Assembly (NCBI RefSeq): GCF_017355165.1
Contig: NZ_JADILK010000018.1
Coordinates: 1 to 64,000, forward strand
Length of the DNA: 64,000 bases
Direction: 5' to 3'
Source: Bacillus sp. SD075
GTDB taxonomy: Bacteria > Bacillota > Bacilli > Bacillales > DSM-1321
In this document: positions 63,558-64,000 of the stretch, piece after piece
Position numbering within the stretch: the first letter of the stretch is position 1
Layout: each line of letters begins with the position of its first letter
Translations under genes and position numbers: made by a program
The notes under the pieces: generated by a model
Told to the model about the DNA's origin: nothing
Seen by the model: the letters and a program-made list of their open reading frames with translations, nothing else
Databases searched by the model: none

Positions 63558-63815
63558 TTAAAAATCGAACAAGGACTCCCCATTGGCCTCATCCATTTTA
63601 ACCGGTTCTACCTTCGGTGTAGCCGACATAACGGGCTGGGTCAATGTGATTGGCTTCGGTATGCTGATGTTAGCAGCTTTTTCATCCACCATCACTTCAC
63701 AAAGGGATTTAATGGCAATTATATACCCCTGCACCTTATCCTCTGCATTTGCCTGTTTCGCTTTCAAAACAAGCTCCTCGATTTTATCTAACATTTGTCT
63801 TGATGAAATATCCAA
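63558..63815 (-). CDS. ywdI: YwdI family protein (DUF5327)
   Basis: Small cytoplasmic protein of unknown function (85 aa). An N-terminal helical half (ISSRQMLDKIEELVLKAKQA) is followed by a Pro-rich linker and the acidic end MDEANGESLFDF. The frame opens at 63893, but GAGGTG lies 6 nt before the TTG at 63815. Pairing with ywdK matches B. subtilis. The last 185 bp of the window beyond it show no gene. Confidence 0.8.
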   Translation of the reverse strand: MDISSRQMLDKIEELVLKAKQANAEDKVQGYIIAIKSLCEVMVDEKAANISIPKPITLTQPVMSATPKVEPVKMDEANGESLFDF

Positions 63816-64000
63816 CTTTACCACCTCGCCTATATACAGGTCAAAACTATCATTACTAGCATAGCAAAAATCAGAGAAGAAAACACCTTGCAATCTCCTA
63901 CCTTTTCATTGGCTTGGCTTGAAATTTCAAGCATGGCTGTCCTGAAGAATGAAAGACATCAAGAGAAGGCTGGTTTGATGTTTTGAATTGAAAAGCACGG

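Overview
The window is a stretch of core chromosome from a spore-forming low-GC Gram-positive of the Bacillaceae. The sporulation genes (spoIIR, spo0F, rsfA, gerQ, a pbpG-like PBP) show this. So does a gene order that follows the atp-upp-glyA-ywl-prfA-rho-murA-fba-spo0F-pyrG-rpoE-argS-speEB-ywh-pta-ywfI segment of Bacillus subtilis. A nuo (complex I) operon, absent from B. subtilis, an icmF operon and the protein sequences suggest a Peribacillus / B. simplex-type organism; that genus call is inference from memory. No rRNA, tRNA, CRISPR array, prophage or IS element was found.

Layout. 1-936: start of a nuo operon (nuoA, nuoB, first codons of nuoC). 1214-8558: complete F1Fo ATP synthase operon (an AtpZ-like gene, then atpI-B-E-F-H-A-G-D-C) with its promoter, terminator and an internal hairpin. 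8667-14443: a Vpr-like subtilase, mnaA, upp, and glyA with PurR-like boxes. 14577-18393: ywlG, rpiB, a decayed chemoreceptor gene, ywlE, mntP and ywlC. 18335-18634: a dense DnaA-box cluster. 18683-25190: spoIIR (perfect sigma-F promoter), prmC, prfA, a lipoprotein gene, tdk, rpmE and rho. 25214-30910: glpX, murA2, transaldolase, fba, spo0F (sigma-H promoter) and divergent ywjG. 30934-31047: a GC-rich dispersed-repeat copy. 31143-33738: pyrG with a GGGC-start reiterative-transcription attenuator, and rpoE. 33951-45146: a 53-codon membrane-protein gene, the operon thl-hbd-acd-acdA-tetR-icmF, and fadF with a FadR-type operator. 45321-49669: cls, uvsE, argS, ywiB. 49943-63815: speB-speE, pbpG-like PBP, ywhD, ywhC, ywhB, ywgA, ywfO, DUF1450, rsfA, lipL, pta, hemQ, gerQ, ywdK, ywdI.

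How the genes work together. Complex I and ATP synthase form an energy block. upp, pyrG, tdk and glyA supply nucleotides and one-carbon units. prfA/prmC, rpmE, argS, rho and rpoE belong to the gene-expression core. The block between fadF and rpoE is the most distinctive part. In B. subtilis fadF-acdA-rpoE is one operon; here acdA is embedded in a larger acyl-CoA operon that carries its own TetR regulator and a fused B12-dependent isobutyryl-CoA mutase, with a palindrome and a cre-like site at the operon head. Most genes lie on the minus strand. Plus-strand genes are single units or short groups closed by convergent terminators. Many starts are GTG or TTG, placed here by Shine-Dalgarno spacing.
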